Notes: a model not told the origin generated them from the letters alone. Counted from the stretch's first letter, positions 1-5,364 are shown. The stretch: 5,364 bases of DNA from Gammaproteobacteria bacterium (GCA_011052165.1 DRJN01000318.1:1-5364), one strand, 5' to 3'. Program-made: numbers and translations.

Positions 1-105
1 GAAAAGCAGGTGATATTGAATATGACAGACACGAACCACAGCTGCTTGCTCTTTGGCGAAGGAAACATCACTAATCAGTATGTTATTATGCCCATGCGGC
101 TTTAA
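1..105 (+). CDS. dnaN: DNA polymerase III beta subunit (sliding clamp), C-terminal end only
   Basis: The frame beginning at base 1 is open for 34 codons and ends with TAA at 103-105. Its last residues read YVIMPMRL, which matches the very conserved end of the beta clamp (VMPMRL in E. coli). The clamp is a ring that tethers DNA polymerase III to DNA, and its C-terminal tail lies beside the pocket that binds partner proteins. Only about the last tenth of the roughly 366-residue protein is present; the gene starts to the left of the window. recF follows after 15 bases on the same strand, as expected for the dnaA-dnaN-recF-gyrB block, so the identification rests on both the tail motif and the neighbour. 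Confidence 0.93.
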   Translation, partial: EKQVILNMTDTNHSCLLFGEGNITNQYVIMPMRL

Positions 106-120
106 CGCTTTTGCGCTTTA

Positions 121-1230
121 ATGGCACTTAACAGGTTGACGCTTCGGAATTTCCGCAATATTGAGGCTGCCGAGTTAAAGTTTTCAAGCACGGGCAATAT
201 TTTTGTTGGGCAAAATGGTGCAGGTAAAACTAACCTTCTTGAGAGCATTTATTTTCTTTCTCTTGCCCGGTCTTTTAGAACCAGCCAGTTAAAAAAAATA
301 ATTCATTCGCAAACTGACTACCTACAGGTGGTGGGTTGTGTAAAGGATACCTGCACGGCTGTAGATTCTGTTCTGGGTATCCGGAAATCTGTTGCCAATA
401 CTCAAATACACATTAATGGGGAGACGGTAAAACAGTCGTCCAGACTTGCAGCCTATTTGCCTCTTCAGGTGATTCACCCGCAGGGCCATCAATTGCTTGA
501 ACAGGGGCCAAAACTACGCCGACAGTTTTTGGATTGGGGCGTGTTTCACGTGGAACCTTCTTTTTTATCTTTGTGGCATGATTATGCACATACCCTGAAG
601 CAACGTAATGCGGCCTTACGACAGGGACAGGCACCCAGGGCCATTCAGTTATGGGATGAGCGGGTCATCGAGCAGGGTGAAAAAATAACAGATCTGAGAA
701 AGGCCTATCTACACAAGCTTCAACCGCATATTCGCTATTACTGTTTACTTTTGATCGGCCTGGATGTAGACGTGGAATACCGTTTGGGTTGGCTAAATGA
801 AGGGGGTTTCGCCCATGCCCTGAAAAAGGGTCTGGAACTGGATCGACAACAAGGCTATACCCGTATGGGTCCGCATCGCGCTGATCTGGTGTTTAAAAAT
901 GAAAATACCCGGGTTCAGGACTATTTCTCGCGGGGGCAACAGAAATTATTGGTTTGTGCTCTGCGTTTGGCGCAAATTAAACAGTTAAAAAATGAGACAA
1001 AACGTGACCCCCTCATACTGATTGATGATTTGGCTTCGGAATTGGATGAGCATCATCGAGAGAAATTCATAAAGACTGTATTTGAAACCGGGGCACAGGT
1101 TTTTATTAGCACCACAGATCTTGATTTGCTGAAACTAAAATCCGGATCCGGTTGTAAAGTGTTTCACGTGGAACGCGGAGAGGTGACAGAAATGGTACAC
1201 TCCGGGATGCAAACGGAGATAAGTCAATGA
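121..1230 (+). CDS. recF: DNA replication and repair protein RecF
   Basis: RecF is an SMC/ABC-like ATPase that binds gapped DNA and, with RecO and RecR, loads RecA at stalled or gapped replication sites. The 369-residue product is slightly longer than E. coli RecF (357). The N-terminus (LTLRNFRNIE) is family-typical and fixes the ATG at 121. Walker A is GQNGAGKT at residues 30-37, the ABC signature SRGQQK is at 270-275, and Walker B LILIDD is at 298-303, followed by the D-loop region SELD (306-309). The central RRQFLDWG segment (about 133-140) is also characteristic. The gene begins 15 bases after dnaN with no evident Shine-Dalgarno sequence, so translation may depend on ribosomes arriving from dnaN (inference). 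Its stop overlaps the gyrB start in ATGA. Sampled stretches are near 38% G+C, clearly lower than parts of gyrB and gmhB. Two parS-like sequences lie within the coding region. Confidence 0.98.
   Translation: MALNRLTLRNFRNIEAAELKFSSTGNIFVGQNGAGKTNLLESIYFLSLARSFRTSQLKKIIHSQTDYLQVVGCVKDTCTAVDSVLGIRKSVANTQIHINGETVKQSSRLAAYLPLQVIHPQGHQLLEQGPKLRRQFLDWGVFHVEPSFLSLWHDYAHTLKQRNAALRQGQAPRAIQLWDERVIEQGEKITDLRKAYLHKLQPHIRYYCLLLIGLDVDVEYRLGWLNEGGFAHALKKGLELDRQQGYTRMGPHRADLVFKNENTRVQDYFSRGQQKLLVCALRLAQIKQLKNETKRDPLILIDDLASELDEHHREKFIKTVFETGAQVFISTTDLDLLKLKSGSGCKVFHVERGEVTEMVHSGMQTEISQ
542..557. promoter_or_regulatory. parS-like ParB binding site, copy 1 (inside recF)
   Basis: The sequence TGTTTCACGTGGAACC closely resembles the bacterial chromosomal centromere site parS. 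From memory, the Bacillus-type consensus is TGTTNCACGTGAAACA and the Pseudomonas type TGTTCCACGTGGAACA. The left half matches the former and the right half the latter, around the invariant palindromic core CACGTG. It encodes Phe142-His-Val-Glu145 of RecF. parS sites usually cluster near the origin, so the location fits. Binding by ParB is inferred and no par gene lies in this window. Confidence 0.75.
1160..1175. promoter_or_regulatory. parS-like ParB binding site, copy 2 (near the 3' end of recF)
   Basis: TGTTTCACGTGGAACG differs from copy 1 only in its last base. It lies 618 bases further on in the same orientation. The 16 bases 1159-1174 are identical to 541-556 and are read in the same codon phase, here encoding Val347-Phe-His-Val-Glu351. 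These are the only two CACGTG cores I find in the window. Two near-consensus copies this close to dnaN and gyrB support a genuine ParB loading region, although function is inferred. Confidence 0.75.
1215..1218 (+). promoter_or_regulatory. Ribosome binding site of gyrB
   Basis: GGAG lies 8 bases before the gyrB ATG at 1227, inside the end of recF. With the ATGA stop-start overlap it supports the chosen gyrB start, and it allows gyrB to be translated both independently and by coupling to recF. Confidence 0.7.
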
Positions 1231-3647
1231 GTCAGTCTAATAGTTATAATTCTTCCAGTATCAAAGTTCTAAAAGGACTGGATGCTGTTCGTAAACGCCC
1301 CGGCATGTATATTGGCGATACCGACGATGGTACCGGCCTGCACCACATGGTCTTTGAGGTCGTGGATAATTCCATCGATGAGGCCCTGGCGGGATATTGC
1401 TCCAGCATTGAAGTGAGCATAAATAGTGATAAGTCGATTACGGTCAGAGATGATGGCCGCGGGATTCCCACCGATTTTCATAAGGAAGAAGGTCGTTCCG
1501 CAGCGGAAGTGATTCTTACCGTACTGCATGCGGGCGGCAAGTTTGACGACAACGCCTACAAAGTTTCTGGTGGTTTGCATGGCGTGGGGGTCTCCGTCGT
1601 TAATGCCCTGTCAGAAAGCCTGAAATTGACTATCTACCGGGAGGGCAAAATCCATCAGCAGGAGTATGCTCTGGGCGAACCCCAGGGCGATCTGGCCGTG
1701 ATAGGTGAGAGCGAAAAAACCGGAACGAAAATTCGCTTCAAGCCCAGCACCGAAATTTTCGCAGATACGGAGTTTCACTTTGATATTTTGGCTAAACGGT
1801 TGCGTGAGCTGTCTTTTCTTAATTCGGGCGTCTGTATCCAGCTCAGCGATGAACGGGATGAGAAGAAAGAGATCTTTGAGTATAAAGGCGGAATCCGGGC
1901 CTTTGTAGCGCATTTGAATCGAAATAAAACCCCGTTACATGGGAATGTATTTTATCTGAATACAGAAAAGGACGGGGTGGGCGTGGAGATCGCTATGCAG
2001 TGGAATGACTCCTACCAGGAAAATATTTTTTGTTTTACCAATAATATTCCTCAGCGCGACGGCGGTTCTCACATGGCGGGATTCCGCGCAGCATTGACCC
2101 GAACACTCAATACCTATATCGAAAAGCAGGGGAGCATGAAAAAGCACAAGGTCAGTTCCACGGGGGATGATGCCCGGGAAGGATTGACGGCGGTGCTGTC
2201 TGTGAAAGTGCCGGATCCCAAGTTTTCCTCACAAACCAAGGACAAGCTGGTTTCATCTGAAATCAAAGGGATTGTGGAATCCGTTCTTGGCGAAAAGCTC
2301 AACGATTATCTGCAGGAAAATCCGGCTGATAGCAAAGCAATCGTCTCCAAAATTATTGATGCCGCGCGAGCCCGTGAGGCTGCACGCAAGGCGCGGGAAA
2401 TGACCCGGCGCAAAGGCGCCCTGGATATTGCCGGCTTGCCGGGCAAGCTGGCCGATTGCCAGGAAAAAGATCCGGCCCTGTCCGAACTGTTTCTGGTGGA
2501 GGGCGATTCGGCCGGAGGGTCGGCCAAGCAGGGGCGTGACCGGAAATTCCAGGCTATTCTGCCGTTGAAAGGCAAAATTCTCAATGTGGAAAAAGCCCGC
2601 TTCGATAAAATGTTGTCTTCAGTCGAAGTTGGAACCCTGATCACGGCCCTGGGTTGCGGAATCGGCCGGGAAGAATTCAATCTTGGTAAATTGCGCTATC
2701 ACCGCATTATTATCATGACCGACGCGGATGTCGATGGCTCTCACATTCGTACCCTGCTGCTGACTTTTTTCTATCGCCAGATGCCGGAGCTGATTGAGAA
2801 CGGCTATATTTATATTGCGCAACCGCCGCTATACAAGCTCAAAAAAGGTAAACAAGAACGCTATGTTAAGGATGATGCCGAGTTAAACAGCTATCTCTTG
2901 CAGGTCGCGCTTGAGAATACTGAATTTTGCGTCAATGAGCAGGCGCCAGCCATGAGTGGTGCGGCCCTGGAAGAATTGGCCAGACAACATATTCTGGTAA
3001 ATGACAGTATTCAACGCCTGGCCCGGCGTTACCCTGTGCGGGTGCTTGAAAAAATAATTGCCATGCCCGTTTTTGAGGAGGAGGCGCTATTAAACAAAAA
3101 CCGGGCGCAAAGCTGGTTTGACGATCTGCAACAGTTGTTGAATGCTGATGATAAGGTTCATGATAAAATTGAAATCGTTTTGGAAGACGACGAAGGAGAA
3201 AAAGGTGCCTGGCAGGCGCAGTTGATTACTACCCGGTACGGCATTAATAGTAAGCGCTTACTTAAGCGGGAATTCTTTGAATCCGGAGAGTATCAGGCGT
3301 TTAAAACGCTGATCCTGCAATTGCAAGGGCTGATTGGTGACGGGGCCTATGTGCAACGAGGAGAGCGTCGCAAAACCGTTAGGACTTTCAGAGAGGTCAT
3401 GGACTGGCTGATGGACGAGGCGCGGCGTGGCCAGCATATCCAGCGCTATAAAGGGCTGGGTGAAATGAATCCGGAACAGCTTTGGGAAACGACCCTCGAT
3501 TCAAACAGCCGCCGCCTGTTGCAGGTACAGATTGAAGACGCCATTGGTGCGGATGAAATTTTTACCACCCTGATGGGTGATCAGGTAGAGCCGCGCCGGG
3601 ACTTTATTGAAAGCAATGCCTTGAATGCCTCAAATCTGGATGTGTAG
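1227..3647 (+). CDS. gyrB: DNA gyrase subunit B
   Basis: GyrB is the ATPase subunit of gyrase. With GyrA it introduces negative supercoils and relieves positive supercoils ahead of the fork. The product has 806 residues (E. coli 804) and aligns with it from the first residues, which fixes the start. The GHKL ATPase domain shows E44 and N48 (FEVVDN), D75 (DDGRGIP), the ATP lid GGLHGVG at 115-121 and R138, equivalent to the coumarin-contacting R136 of E. coli. The transducer lysine is K338 in SQTKDKL. The TOPRIM domain has catalytic E425 (LVEGDSAGG) and the metal-binding triad D499, D501, D503 (TDADVDG). Roughly residues 560-730 are the extra gammaproteobacterial domain and diverge most from E. 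coli. The conserved tail QRYKGLGEMNP begins at 739. Positions linked to quinolone resistance (EGD, PLKGK) look wild type. No sign of frameshift or truncation. Confidence 0.99.
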   Translation: MSQSNSYNSSSIKVLKGLDAVRKRPGMYIGDTDDGTGLHHMVFEVVDNSIDEALAGYCSSIEVSINSDKSITVRDDGRGIPTDFHKEEGRSAAEVILTVLHAGGKFDDNAYKVSGGLHGVGVSVVNALSESLKLTIYREGKIHQQEYALGEPQGDLAVIGESEKTGTKIRFKPSTEIFADTEFHFDILAKRLRELSFLNSGVCIQLSDERDEKKEIFEYKGGIRAFVAHLNRNKTPLHGNVFYLNTEKDGVGVEIAMQWNDSYQENIFCFTNNIPQRDGGSHMAGFRAALTRTLNTYIEKQGSMKKHKVSSTGDDAREGLTAVLSVKVPDPKFSSQTKDKLVSSEIKGIVESVLGEKLNDYLQENPADSKAIVSKIIDAARAREAARKAREMTRRKGALDIAGLPGKLADCQEKDPALSELFLVEGDSAGGSAKQGRDRKFQAILPLKGKILNVEKARFDKMLSSVEVGTLITALGCGIGREEFNLGKLRYHRIIIMTDADVDGSHIRTLLLTFFYRQMPELIENGYIYIAQPPLYKLKKGKQERYVKDDAELNSYLLQVALENTEFCVNEQAPAMSGAALEELARQHILVNDSIQRLARRYPVRVLEKIIAMPVFEEEALLNKNRAQSWFDDLQQLLNADDKVHDKIEIVLEDDEGEKGAWQAQLITTRYGINSKRLLKREFFESGEYQAFKTLILQLQGLIGDGAYVQRGERRKTVRTFREVMDWLMDEARRGQHIQRYKGLGEMNPEQLWETTLDSNSRRLLQVQIEDAIGADEIFTTLMGDQVEPRRDFIESNALNASNLDV

Positions 3648-3661
3648 CAGGTATTGAGGGC

Positions 3662-3692
3662 GATGGGTTTCACTTCGTTCTACCCATCCTAC
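3662..3692 (-). repeat. REP-like palindromic unit, copy A
   Basis: This 31-base unit is the exact reverse complement of 3767-3797. Read on the - strand it begins with GTAG and continues with a hairpin: a 7-base arm GATGGGT pairing with ACCCATC, a symmetric 3x3 mismatch, a 2-base inner stem and a 3-base loop. A GTAG head followed by an imperfect palindrome is the form of REP elements mobilised by REP-associated tyrosine transposases (RAYTs). The family assignment is inferred, since no transposase is in the window. Confidence 0.8.
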
Positions 3693-3722
3693 CGGTGGTT
3701 TGGAAGACTAAAGGTGTCTCCT

Positions 3723-3753
3723 ATGAGTTTCGCACTTCGCTCTACCCATCTAC
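3723..3753 (-). repeat. REP-like palindromic unit, degenerate copy B
   Basis: This is a decayed copy in the same orientation as copy A. It shares the ACTTCG centre and the TCTACCCATC arm. It has ATGAGT where A has ATGGGT, which breaks one arm pair, an extra GC before the centre, and one base missing before the terminal TAC. It lies 30 bases after copy A and 13 bases before copy C. The drift suggests an older insertion than A and C. Confidence 0.65.
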
Positions 3754-3766
3754 CTTTATTATATCC

Positions 3767-3797
3767 GTAGGATGGGTAGAACGAAGTGAAACCCATC
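3767..3797 (+). repeat. REP-like palindromic unit, copy C
   Basis: This is a perfect 31-base inverted partner of copy A, starting with GTAG at 3767-3770 and ending in ACCCATC. The GTAG heads of A and C face each other across 74 bases, an arrangement like a BIME (paired REP elements in opposite orientation). Each unit can fold alone, or A and C can pair into a 31-base stem. The last two bases (3796-3797) are part of the acyltransferase stop codon. Confidence 0.8.
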
Positions 3798-4518
3798 AAC
3801 AGTGAGCCGGCTTTGTGCTGATTTCAGCCACGGTTGTTTCGATCCAGTTTTTAGCCTCCGCCAGGATGTCTTCCGGCTTGCGGTTATTGCTGGGGATCGG
3901 GGGGCCAATGACTACCTGGATGGTGCCCGGTTTTTTTAGAAACTGGCCGCGAGGCCAGAATTCGCCGGCATTGTGTGCCACGGGTACGACGGGATAGCCG
4001 CTTTTGGCGGCAAGAATAGCGCCCCCGATGTGATAACGACCCTTGCTACCGGCGGCAACACGGGTGCCTTCAGGAAAAATGGCCATCCAGATCCCCCGTT
4101 TCAGACGAGCCGTTCCTTTTTCAATCATTTGCTTCATTGCGCTGCGTCCAGCGCTACGGTCAATGGCAACGGCGCGCAGGGCGGCCAGTCCCCAGCCAAA
4201 AAAAGGGATCCAAAGTAGCTCCCGTTTAACCACAAACGCCATGGGCGGAAAAATGACCTGAATGGCCAGGGTTTCCCAGGTGGACTGGTGTTTACAAAAA
4301 ATAATACTGGTTTGCGCCGGGATATTTTCCCGCCCGGTCACTTCGTAGCGAAGCCCACAAATATATTTTAGGGCAAGCATGATGCTGGCCGGGTAAAGGC
4401 GTGAAAAGACCACCACCCAACGATAAGGCAGAGGTGAAAGCAGGATCAGTGAAACAGCCGTGAGCATGGTTGAGATGATCATGAAGAGACTGAAAAAAAG
4501 TGAACGTATGAAAATCAT
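3796..4518 (-). CDS. plsC: 1-acyl-sn-glycerol-3-phosphate acyltransferase (PlsC/LPLAT family)
   Basis: The 240-residue product belongs to the membrane glycerophospholipid acyltransferases, which acylate lysophosphatidic acid to phosphatidic acid at the inner membrane. Block I is KHQSTWET with catalytic H77 and E82, an HX4E form in place of the commoner HX4D. Block II is RAVAIDR (115-121), block III FPEGTR (148-153), and block IV the VVPVAHNAG segment (177-185). Two hydrophobic stretches (about 6-30 and 34-56) would anchor the N-terminus in the membrane. Length is close to E. coli PlsC (245). The ATG overlaps the gmhB stop by one base (TGATG), and AGGA lies 6 bases upstream, so it is translated with gmhB. 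The stop codon shares two bases with a REP-like repeat. From memory, a homologue with the same HQSTWET block lies next to gyrB in P. aeruginosa (PA0005, lptA). The exact acyl acceptor is inferred from family. Confidence 0.93.
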   Translation of the reverse strand: MIFIRSLFFSLFMIISTMLTAVSLILLSPLPYRWVVVFSRLYPASIMLALKYICGLRYEVTGRENIPAQTSIIFCKHQSTWETLAIQVIFPPMAFVVKRELLWIPFFGWGLAALRAVAIDRSAGRSAMKQMIEKGTARLKRGIWMAIFPEGTRVAAGSKGRYHIGGAILAAKSGYPVVPVAHNAGEFWPRGQFLKKPGTIQVVIGPPIPSNNRKPEDILAEAKNWIETTVAEISTKPAHC

Positions 4519-5060
4519 CAGGCGTCCTGATTAAGAAAGTGATCAACAAAGGTGGAAAGATTGGCATAGACGGGGACGCCTTCCAGGGCGGATGGCTGGG
4601 CCAGGGTGCGTTCCCCCTTGCCGGTTCTGACCAGCACGGGGCGGGCGCCCACCGCACGGGCGGCCTCAATGTCGGCACGTTTGTCACCCACCATGATGGC
4701 ATCGTTCAGACGGATATCGAAGTGCCGGCCAATTTGTTGCAACAGACCCGGACGGGGTTTGCGGCAGTCGCAATCCTGATCGGGGCGATGGGGACACCAG
4801 GCGATGTAATCGATGTGTCCGCCCCGCTGGTCTAATTGTTGCGCCAGCTTTTCATGCATCGCCGTCAGCGTTTTTTCATCATAGTACCCACGTCCAATGC
4901 CGGACTGGTTGGTGGCCACCGCGACGAGATAACCCGCCTGGTTGAGGCGGACGATGGCGTCCAGGCTATCGGGGTAAGGAATGAACTCATCGACCGACTT
5001 TATATAGTCGTCCGAGTCTTCATTGATGACGCCGTCACGGTCAAGGATAACTAATTTCAT
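4518..5060 (-). CDS. gmhB: D-glycero-beta-D-manno-heptose-1,7-bisphosphate 7-phosphatase
   Basis: GmhB is a cytoplasmic HAD phosphatase that removes the 7-phosphate of heptose bisphosphate on the way to ADP-heptose for the LPS inner core. The 180-residue product starts MKLVILDRDGVIN, with nucleophile D7 and acid/base D9. Motif II is TNQSG (T50), K101 lies in CRKP, and the Mg-binding motif is VGDKRAD with D126. A zinc loop is visible as C89, H91, C97 and C99; it is shorter than in E. coli GmhB as I recall it. I chose the ATG at 5058-5060 because the HAD motif normally begins within a few residues of the start. An in-frame ATG at 5112-5114 would add 18 atypical residues and overlap the upstream gene. 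No good Shine-Dalgarno precedes the chosen start, so coupling to the upstream gene 19 bases away is plausible. Histidinol-phosphatase-type relatives are the main alternative, but the LPS/lipid context favours gmhB. Confidence 0.93.
   Translation of the reverse strand: MKLVILDRDGVINEDSDDYIKSVDEFIPYPDSLDAIVRLNQAGYLVAVATNQSGIGRGYYDEKTLTAMHEKLAQQLDQRGGHIDYIAWCPHRPDQDCDCRKPRPGLLQQIGRHFDIRLNDAIMVGDKRADIEAARAVGARPVLVRTGKGERTLAQPSALEGVPVYANLSTFVDHFLNQDA
4525..4528 (-). promoter_or_regulatory. Ribosome binding site of the acyltransferase gene
   Basis: On the - strand AGGA lies 6 bases before the ATG at 4518-4516, inside the last codons of gmhB. It supports the start at 4518 and translational coupling of the pair through the TGATG overlap. 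Confidence 0.6.
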
Positions 5061-5079
5061 AGCGGGAGGGTTTGCGCAC

Positions 5080-5364
5080 CTAGTCACGAAATTCAGACAC
5101 GCGGATTTTACCATTCACCATGCGCGAGTCACGCTGCATGATTTTTTCCATCTTGGCCCAGAAGGCGTCATTGAGATCAAAGTCGGCGGCAATGGCGGTG
5201 CCGATCAAAAGAATAAACAGATCGGCAACCTCCTCGGCCAGTAACGCCGGGCTTTTACCCTTGGTGACGCAGGCGGAAATTTCGCCCAGCTCTTCGGCCA
5301 TCAGTGAAATGCGATACGTCAGTTCTTCTCCGCCGGTATTTTTAAAATCATGCTTGTCGTGGAA
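5080..5364 (-). CDS. MazG-like nucleotide pyrophosphohydrolase, 5' end missing
   Basis: The frame is open from the right window edge to TAG at 5082-5080, giving 94 residues. It begins FHDKHDFKNTGGEELTYRIS in the part visible upstream of the first internal Met. It carries the paired acidic motifs of the all-alpha NTP pyrophosphatases: ExxE in MAEELGEI and ExxD in EEVADLFILL. These residues bind the Mg ions that cleave a (d)NTP to NMP and pyrophosphate. Single-domain members are usually about 100-120 residues, so probably only a short N-terminal piece lies outside the window, and the internal Met codon at 5301-5299 is unlikely to be the start because the similarity-bearing frame continues beyond it. 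It precedes gmhB by 19 bases and is probably co-transcribed with it. Which nucleotide it acts on cannot be told, and the family assignment rests on the motifs only. Confidence 0.8.
   Translation of the reverse strand, partial: FHDKHDFKNTGGEELTYRISLMAEELGEISACVTKGKSPALLAEEVADLFILLIGTAIAADFDLNDAFWAKMEKIMQRDSRMVNGKIRVSEFRD

Larger units (their letters stand above)
3648..3795. other. Convergent intergenic region carrying REP-like palindromes
   Basis: These 148 bases separate the ends of gyrB (+) and the acyltransferase (-). I see no open frame of note and no hairpin followed by a clear T-run that would make a classical intrinsic terminator for either gene. Most of the space is occupied by three copies of one palindromic unit, described separately. 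Because both operons end here, the palindromes could slow polymerase or stabilise the 3' ends of both messages, but that is inference. Confidence 0.8.

Noticed and set aside
1142..1151. Perfect 10-base palindrome CCGGATCCGG 8 bases before the second parS-like site.
   Set aside because: It encodes ordinary Ser-Gly-Ser-Gly residues in the recF tail, has no copy at the first parS-like site, and short palindromes of this size are common.
2496..2600. Possible quinolone-resistance change in GyrB.
   Set aside because: The EGD and PLKGK residues match the wild-type E. coli sequence as recalled, and R138 (E. coli R136) for coumarins is also unchanged.
3700..3721. Weak inverted repeat GGAAGAC/GTGTCTCC in the spacer between copies A and B.
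   Set aside because: Only about four to six pairs with a bulge; not distinguishable from chance.
3662..3797. Classical bidirectional intrinsic terminator for gyrB and plsC.
   Set aside because: The hairpins are not followed by a T-run in either direction, and the stem sequence with GTAG heads and a third degenerate copy fits a dispersed repeat better. A role in termination remains possible but is not shown.
4539..5054. Long + strand open frames opposite gmhB, and similar frames opposite recF, gyrB and plsC.
   Set aside because: They are antisense shadows of well-supported genes, lack recognisable motifs and ribosome sites, and reflect codon bias of the real frame.
5061..5114. Longer gmhB reading frame starting at the ATG at 5114, adding 18 residues.
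   Set aside because: It would overlap the end of the MazG-like gene by 35 bases, and HAD phosphatases of this type begin just before the DRDG motif, so the ATG at 5060 is preferred.

Overview
The window is a near-origin segment of a gammaproteobacterial chromosome. On the + strand it carries the last 34 codons of dnaN, then complete recF and gyrB, which is the conserved dnaA-dnaN-recF-gyrB replication block. On the - strand, converging on gyrB, are a 1-acylglycerol-3-phosphate acyltransferase (plsC type), a D-glycero-D-manno-heptose-1,7-bisphosphate phosphatase (gmhB) and the 3' part of a MazG-like nucleotide pyrophosphohydrolase that runs off the right edge. From memory, recF-gyrB followed by opposite-strand acyltransferase and gmhB is the arrangement in Pseudomonas (PA0003-PA0006 in P. 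aeruginosa), where glyS/glyQ lie further on. GyrB is of the long, about 805-residue form, with the extra domain inside the TOPRIM region seen in gammaproteobacteria and relatives. The genus cannot be fixed from this window.

Layout: dnaN tail (1-105), 15-base gap, recF (121-1230), ATGA overlap, gyrB (1227-3647), a 148-base convergent intergenic region filled with REP-like palindromes (3648-3795), acyltransferase (3796-4518, -), 1-base overlap, gmhB (4518-5060, -), 19-base gap, MazG-like gene (5080 to beyond 5364, -).

The genes form two functional sets. The + strand set serves DNA replication, repair and topology: sliding clamp, gap-repair loader and gyrase B subunit. The - strand set serves envelope lipid synthesis (phosphatidic acid formation, and heptose for the LPS core), with a probable nucleotide house-cleaning enzyme upstream.

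The most notable non-genic signals are two identical 16-base copies of a parS-like centromere sequence inside recF. Each encodes the same Val-Phe-His-Val-Glu peptide, so they may be ParB loading sites written into the recF reading frame next to the origin. The second notable structure is a perfect 31-base inverted repeat, with a decayed third copy, between gyrB and plsC. It looks like a GTAG-headed REP/BIME cluster, and one copy reaches into the plsC stop codon. No clearly new biological system was found; these two structures merit the second look.
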